Assembly: GCA_903866825.1 (NCBI GenBank)
Contig: CAIPPE010000101.1
Coordinates: 1-48,874 of the forward strand
DNA from: an uncultured Methylococcaceae bacterium
GTDB lineage: Bacteria > Pseudomonadota > Gammaproteobacteria > Methylococcales > Methylomonadaceae
Direction of reading: 5' to 3'
Length of the DNA stretch: 48,874 nucleotides
Part shown: piece after piece, positions 44,269 to 48,874 of the stretch
Layout: each line of letters starts with the position of its first letter
Position numbering within the stretch: position 1 is the stretch's first letter
Translations under genes and position numbers: made by a program
The notes under the pieces: model-generated
Seen by the model: only the letters and a program-made list of their open reading frames with translations
Database searches by the model: none
What the model was told of the DNA's origin: nothing

Positions 44269-45665
44269 CTATAACACCCGAACAAATTGATATTTGGCGT
44301 AGCGCACCTTCTGAAACGCAACATCTTGAGTTTAAAACTGCTAAAACACAATATGATAATATAAAACTGTATAAATATTGCGTAGCTATTGCTAATGAAG
44401 GCGGTGGTTTTTTGTTGCTTGGCATAGCAGATAAATTACCTCGGCCAGTTGTAGGTAGCGGAGCATTTAATAATCCAGTTGAAATGGCTTCAAAACTTGG
44501 TTTTCGAGTGGATATTGAAGAAGTGCAACATCCTGATGGGCGTGTAGTGGTCTTTTCAATTCCACCTAGACCTAAAGGTACAGCATATCATTATGAAGGC
44601 GCTTATCTAATGCGTGCTGGTGAAGAACTTGTGCCAATGAGTGAAGATCAGTTAAGGAAAATATTTTCAGAAGGTAGACCTAGTTGGCTTGAAAATTATT
44701 CGTTGAGGGGGTTGAGCGCCCAAGATGTTGTTCAGTTATTAGATACACAAACATTTTTTGATCTGCTGAATTTACCCTATCCAACGACTCAAACTGGTGT
44801 AATTTCACGGCTTGTTTCCGAGCGATTAATTGAACAATTTGAAAGTGGCTTTTCGATTTCAAATATGGGCGCTATCTTGTTAGCAAAAAAATTGCGTGAG
44901 TTTCCTAATGTCAGTCGAAAGGCAACAAGAGTTGTTGTTTACGGCGGTGAGTCGAAAATGAAAACGATTTCTGACATCACAGGCGAAAAAGGCTATGCCG
45001 TTGGTTTTAAAGGCTTGGTTGATTATGTCATGAGTCAATTGCCCCAAAATGAGGTGATTGAGGATGCCATTCGTAAAGAAGTGAAATTAGTTCCCGAACT
45101 AGTAATAAGAGAACTATTGGCGAATGCGCTTATTCATCAAGAAATGGATATAGAAGGTACTTCTCCAGTAGTAGAAATATACTCAAATCGAGTCGAAATA
45201 TCTAATCCTGGTTTACCTATTGTGCCTGTTGAACGGTTTATTGACGGGTATCAATCGCGCAATGAGCGATTAGCTGATTTAATGCGGCGTTTTGGGATTT
45301 GTGAGGAAAAAAGTAGCGGAATAGATAGAGTGGTTGAATCTGCTGAACTATTACAACTACCTGCGCCTGATTTCTTTGTGGAGTATAAGCGAACTGTTGT
45401 CGTGATTTATGGTCCGCGAAGTTTTCGGGAGATGAGTGGCAGTGATCGAATCAGAGCTTGTTATCAACACTGTGTTTTACAGTGGGTTTTACGTAAGCAA
45501 ATGACTAATCAGTCTTTACGTGATCGATTTGGTGTTTCAGAAAGCAGTGGAAATACAATCTCTCAGATTATCACAGCCTCAGTTGAACAAGGCTTAATAA
45601 AGAATGATCCTAATGCCCCTTCTGATTCAAGGCGATATGCTAGATACATTCCTGCTTGGGCATAG
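44265..45665 (+). CDS. AlbA_2 (Schlafen-like) and HATPase domain protein linked to the restriction operon
   Basis: This 466-residue protein starts with an AlbA_2/divergent AAA-4 domain (ETQHLEFKTAK, then ANEGGGFLLLGIAD). It continues with a HATPase_c_4-type region at ~275-370 (ELLANALIHQEMDIEGTSPVVEIYSNRVEISNPG, then EKSSGIDRVV). The C-terminal ~80 residues look like a winged helix (LRDRFGVSESSGNTISQIITASVEQGLI). Such proteins are often annotated as transcription regulators and recur in type I restriction operons, where their role is not settled. The start overlaps the HsdS stop by 4 bp (ATGA). Confidence 0.85.
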   Translation: MTITPEQIDIWRSAPSETQHLEFKTAKTQYDNIKLYKYCVAIANEGGGFLLLGIADKLPRPVVGSGAFNNPVEMASKLGFRVDIEEVQHPDGRVVVFSIPPRPKGTAYHYEGAYLMRAGEELVPMSEDQLRKIFSEGRPSWLENYSLRGLSAQDVVQLLDTQTFFDLLNLPYPTTQTGVISRLVSERLIEQFESGFSISNMGAILLAKKLREFPNVSRKATRVVVYGGESKMKTISDITGEKGYAVGFKGLVDYVMSQLPQNEVIEDAIRKEVKLVPELVIRELLANALIHQEMDIEGTSPVVEIYSNRVEISNPGLPIVPVERFIDGYQSRNERLADLMRRFGICEEKSSGIDRVVESAELLQLPAPDFFVEYKRTVVVIYGPRSFREMSGSDRIRACYQHCVLQWVLRKQMTNQSLRDRFGVSESSGNTISQIITASVEQGLIKNDPNAPSDSRRYARYIPAWA

Positions 45666-45860
45666 TACTTATTTCATTGCAAATGCAATCAGTCTTGGTA
45701 TTTATAAGCAACTCCAAGAAAGTAAAAGCTTTTCTTATTTCATCGCTAATCGCAGTAGATTGTACTTAGCCACAGAAAGGCAAGTTTGTTAAACCGCAAG
45801 GATACAAGCAACTTTGTGTTAATATTTAAAACCTTAAAGTAACGTAATAAGGATTAATTA

Positions 45861-46226
45861 ATGATGTTTGATGACAAGTTTTTTGATAATTGGCTGGATA
45901 ATCAAGCACAAAAGGTGATGGAGCAAGTTGCCAACGGCCAAAGTATTTCCCCTGAGCAGATGATGATTCTGTTGCTCAAGGCTCAAACAAATCATTTTGC
46001 CCATTTGGACATTGATTTACGTAATGAGATGAAGTTGTTACGTGAAGATATGGATAAGCGTTTTGAGCAAGTAAATATACGTATTGAACAAATTGATAAA
46101 CGCTTTGAACAGGTCGATAAACGCTTCGATCAACTCACCTCCCGTATGGATCACTTTATGATCTGGTCATTTGCAACCACTCTAACTGTCGGTGGCATTG
46201 TGATTGCAACGATTAAATTTTTATAA
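45861..46226 (+). CDS. Small coiled-coil membrane protein with heptad repeats
   Basis: This 121-residue protein has an N-terminal helical part, a coiled coil of near-perfect repeats (DKRFEQV, IEQIDKRFEQVDKRFDQL) at residues ~68-95, and a C-terminal membrane helix (FATTLTVGGIVIATIKF). It resembles DUF1640-like proteins that form membrane-tethered coils. TAAGGA precedes the ATG pair. It lies between the AlbA_2 gene and hsdR, separated from them by 195 and 23 bp. A role in the restriction system is not known. Confidence 0.75.
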   Translation: MMFDDKFFDNWLDNQAQKVMEQVANGQSISPEQMMILLLKAQTNHFAHLDIDLRNEMKLLREDMDKRFEQVNIRIEQIDKRFEQVDKRFDQLTSRMDHFMIWSFATTLTVGGIVIATIKFL

Positions 46227-46249
46227 GCTATACATCTTCGATGGATTGA

Positions 46250-48874
46250 GTGATGATCACAGAAGACCAACTTGAACACCTCTGCCTCGACTGGTTTCAA
46301 TCCATTGGCTATGACTACATCAGTGGCTACGATATTGCCCCCGATGCGGATCACCCGGAGCGCATCGATTATCGTCAAGTGGTTTTATTTGACCGCTTAT
46401 TATCCCAATTAAAAAAAATCAACCCGCACATTCCGCTCGATGTTTTAGAGCGCGTCTCACAGGCTTGTGCCAAACCAGAGTTCCCGGTATTAATCAAAAG
46501 TAACTATGCCTTTCATCGCCTGTTATTAGAAGGCGTAAAGGTCGAGTTTAAAATCGACGGTGAAGAAAAAACCGATTATGTGGCGTTGCTGGATTTTGCC
46601 ATCGTCAACAACAATCAGTTTTTGGTAGTCAATCAATACACACTGGCGGGCAGTAAAGGCCATCGGCGGCCTGATGTGCTGGTGTTTATTAATGGTTTAC
46701 CCTTGGTGGTGCTGGAGTTAAAAAATCCGGCGGATGCAAGTGCCGATATCTGGTCGGCTTATCAGCAGTTACAAACTTACAAGGATGAAATCAGCGATTT
46801 ATTCACCTTTAACGCCGCACTGGTTGTAAGTGATGGTTTACATGCGCGGGTCGGTTCTCTCACCGCAAACAAGGAGCGTTTTTTACCGTGGCGCACCGTT
46901 GCCAATGAAGCCGATAAACCACTGTTTGACTATCAACTGGAAACCCTGATTAAAGGTTTTTTTAAGCCAGAGCTGTTATTGGATTATCTGCATTATTTTA
47001 TTTTGTTTGAACAGGATGACGGCCAGTTAATCAAGAAAATTGCCGGGTATCATCAGTTTCATGCGGTACGTGAAGCGGTTAAGGCAACAATCATTGCTAC
47101 CCAGAAGATCAATAACCAGATGTCGGAGTTACGGGCGGATTACGCTCAGAGGGTTGAGCCTGGTTCGGGAAAAGCAGGAGTCGTATGGCATACACAAGGG
47201 TCGGGAAAGTCAATCTCGATGGTGTGTTATGCCAGTAAGTTATTGGCACAACCGGAGATGAATAATCCGACCCTTGTGGTAGTGACCGATAGAAATGATT
47301 TAGACGGCCAATTGTTTGATACCTTTAGCGCAGCCGTTGAAACCCTGAAACAAACACCGGTGCAAGCGGGTGATAGGGACGGATTGCGCGAAATGCTAGC
47401 CTCTCGGCAAGCAGGTGGCATTATTTTTACCACCGTGCAAAAGTTTGCTTTGCTGGCCAATGAAGCCCATCATCCGGTATTAAGTAACCGCCACAATATT
47501 GTAGTGATTAGTGATGAAGCGCATCGAAGCCAGTATGGTGATAAAGCCAAATTAAATGCCAAAACCGGACAGTATACTTTTGGCTATTCCAAGCATCTGC
47601 GTGATGCCCTACCCCGCGCCAGTTTTATTGGCTTTACCGGAACACCGATTGCGGCACAAGATAAAGACACTCGTGCGGTGTTTGGTGATTATGTGTCGAT
47701 TTATGACATTCAGGATGCCGTCGATGATGGCGCGACGGTGCCTATTTATTACGAATCGCGTCTGGCTAAATTAGACATTAATTCGGCAAGTATTGAAGCC
47801 TTGAATGCGGAAGTGGACGAGGTGATCGAAGATGAAGAAGACATCGCCAGTCGGGAAAATACCAAGTCTAAATGGGCGGCTTTAGAAAAACTGGTCGGCA
47901 GCGCACCACGGGTAGAACAGGTGGCTAAGGATTTAGTTGGTCATTTTAGCACCCGAATTGCCAGTATGCCGGGTAAAGGCATGGTCGTGTGCATGAGTCG
48001 GGATATTTGTGTGGATTTGTATAACGCGATTATAGCGCTTAAGCCTGAATGGCATGATGACGACCCCAATAAAGGGGCTATTAAAATTGTGATGACTGGT
48101 TCGGCGTCTGACAAAGCCAAATTACAGCCACATATTTATAACAAGAGCACCAAGAAGTTATTTGAAAGACGCTTTAAAGACAGTAACGATCCCCTGCAAT
48201 TAGTGATTGTGCGTGACATGTGGCTGACCGGCTTTGACGCGCCCTGCTGTCATACCATGTATATCGATAAACCGATGAAAGGCCATAACCTGATGCAGGC
48301 GATTGCGCGGGTGAATCGGGTATTTAAAGATAAACCCGGCGGCCTGGTGGTAGATTATATCGGCATTGCCAGTGAGCTTAAGCAGGCCCTTAAAACTTAT
48401 ACCGATTCTAAGGGCAAAGGTGCACCCACTTTAGACACACATGAAGCTTATGCGGTGTTACTCGAAAAGCTGGATATCGTACAGGGTATGTTTCAAGGCT
48501 TTAATTACAGCGAATTTGAAACCAGAGCATTGCTGTTATTGCCGGGCGCTATGAATCATATTTTAAGTTTGCAAGGCTCAAATGGTGAGCTTGACGGTAA
48601 AAAGCGCTTTTTAGATGTGATGACTGCACTTAACAGCGCTTACACCTTATGCTCGACCTTGGATGAAGTCGCGGTACTTAAAAAGGAAATTGCCTTTTTA
48701 GGGGCGGTAAAAACGGCGATCACTAAATTTACCACTGTGGATAAACGCCGCACCGATGAAGAGAAAAACTCTGCACTGAAGCAGATTATCCTAAAAAAAT
48801 CAGTTGAGTCTAACTCTGCCAAAAAAATTCAGCATAAACTTGACAACATGTTTCTAAGTATTGATGGTATTTAG
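46250..48874 (+). CDS. hsdR: Type I restriction subunit with an apparently replaced C-terminus
   Basis: This 874-residue HsdR cuts unmodified DNA after ATP-driven translocation. The PD-(D/E)xK nuclease has Asp142, Glu156 and Lys158 (RPDVLVF...VVLELKNP). Walker A is GSGKS at 317-321, the DEAH box starts at 422 ([11 protein letters not shown]), FTGTPIA follows, and motif VI includes [16 protein letters not shown]. Related HsdR proteins of this subfamily continue another 150-200 residues through a DUF3387-type helical domain after the [11 protein letters not shown] segment. Here the sequence changes to an unrelated Lys/Ser-rich tail and stops at the last base of the window. No frame shift rescues the missing part. 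Nuclease and motor are intact, but docking to HsdM/HsdS could be affected. Confidence 0.9.
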   Translation: MMITEDQLEHLCLDWFQSIGYDYISGYDIAPDADHPERIDYRQVVLFDRLLSQLKKINPHIPLDVLERVSQACAKPEFPVLIKSNYAFHRLLLEGVKVEFKIDGEEKTDYVALLDFAIVNNNQFLVVNQYTLAGSKGHRRPDVLVFINGLPLVVLELKNPADASADIWSAYQQLQTYKDEISDLFTFNAALVVSDGLHARVGSLTANKERFLPWRTVANEADKPLFDYQLETLIKGFFKPELLLDYLHYFILFEQDDGQLIKKIAGYHQFHAVREAVKATIIATQKINNQMSELRADYAQRVEPGSGKAGVVWHTQGSGKSISMVCYASKLLAQPEMNNPTLVVVTDRNDLDGQLFDTFSAAVETLKQTPVQAGDRDGLREMLASRQAGGIIFTTVQKFALLANEAHHPVLSNRHNIVVISDEAHRSQYGDKAKLNAKTGQYTFGYSKHLRDALPRASFIGFTGTPIAAQDKDTRAVFGDYVSIYDIQDAVDDGATVPIYYESRLAKLDINSASIEALNAEVDEVIEDEEDIASRENTKSKWAALEKLVGSAPRVEQVAKDLVGHFSTRIASMPGKGMVVCMSRDICVDLYNAIIALKPEWHDDDPNKGAIKIVMTGSASDKAKLQPHIYNKSTKKLFERRFKDSNDPLQLVIVRDMWLTGFDAPCCHTMYIDKPMKGHNLMQAIARVNRVFKDKPGGLVVDYIGIASELKQALKTYTDSKGKGAPTLDTHEAYAVLLEKLDIVQGMFQGFNYSEFETRALLLLPGAMNHILSLQGSNGELDGKKRFLDVMTALNSAYTLCSTLDEVAVLKKEIAFLGAVKTAITKFTTVDKRRTDEEKNSALKQIILKKSVESNSAKKIQHKLDNMFLSIDGI

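Noticed and set aside
45604-45792. 62-codon frame overlapping the end of the AlbA_2 gene
   Set aside because: Most of it is out of frame with a well-supported gene, and there is no ribosome-binding site or recognisable sequence.

Overview
The window reads as chromosomal DNA of a gammaproteobacterium. AcnB, MsrPQ, TruA, a DciA-like protein, ThiD/ThiE, a class I photolyase and an ABC-exported O-antigen locus are all typical of that class. The moderate A+T content and the gene mix would suit a Methylococcales-like or related aquatic lineage, but nothing here fixes the genus. No rRNA, tRNA, integrase, complete insertion sequence or CRISPR array was seen.

Region 1 (1-9788, minus strand) is a surface polysaccharide (O-antigen) operon read leftward: wzm permease, wzt ATPase with a C-terminal carbohydrate-binding domain, an 1817-residue fusion (methyltransferase, 42-residue coiled-coil repeats, short glycan-locus repeats, WbsX-like domain, GT2, GT4), an NAD-dependent sugar epimerase, a decayed GT2 remnant and a GT2 cut by the window edge. 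An unrecognised gene and about 840 bp without a convincing gene follow. That gap holds a degenerate 21-bp tandem repeat (10948-11302).

Region 2 (11507-13846, plus) carries a fructosamine-kinase family gene and the overlapping thiD-thiE pair. Region 3 (13888-24449, plus) is a defence island of the helicase-methylase-ATPase (Hma-like) type. The SNF2/DUF3883 helicase looks intact, but the DUF1156 methylase has lost its centre and the DUF499 ATPase has two frameshifts. Embedded in it are a Phd/VapC-like pair, a second antitoxin/PIN pair and an ATPase plus PD-(D/E)xK pair. Between the last two cassettes lies a relict junction (DUF499 5' end joined to DUF1156 3' end), as if two alleles with different cargo had been stacked in tandem.

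Region 4 (24507-34620) holds a photolyase with a DUF1499 gene, facing a plus-strand run: SRPBCC, short LOV photoreceptor, fatty-acid hydroxylase, msrP-msrQ, DUF523/DUF1722, an SDR, L,D-transpeptidase and truA. I infer a light and oxidative-stress group. A DUF2231 gene with a His-rich tail and a zinc-ribbon membrane gene follow. Region 5 (34877-40274) is housekeeping: acnB, a dciA-like gene, a GGDEF diguanylate cyclase and a GNAT acetyltransferase.

Region 6 (40429-48874, plus) is a type I restriction-modification operon with inserts: hsdM, a HEPN/HI0074-like gene with an RX4HXY motif, an MNT nucleotidyltransferase fused in frame to the start of HsdS, an AlbA_2/HATPase regulator, a small coiled-coil membrane protein, and an hsdR whose C-terminus appears replaced. 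The HEPN gene with an MNT-HsdS fusion is the best candidate in the window for a little-described system: a toxin-antitoxin pair physically tied to restriction specificity. The stacked Hma cassettes come second.
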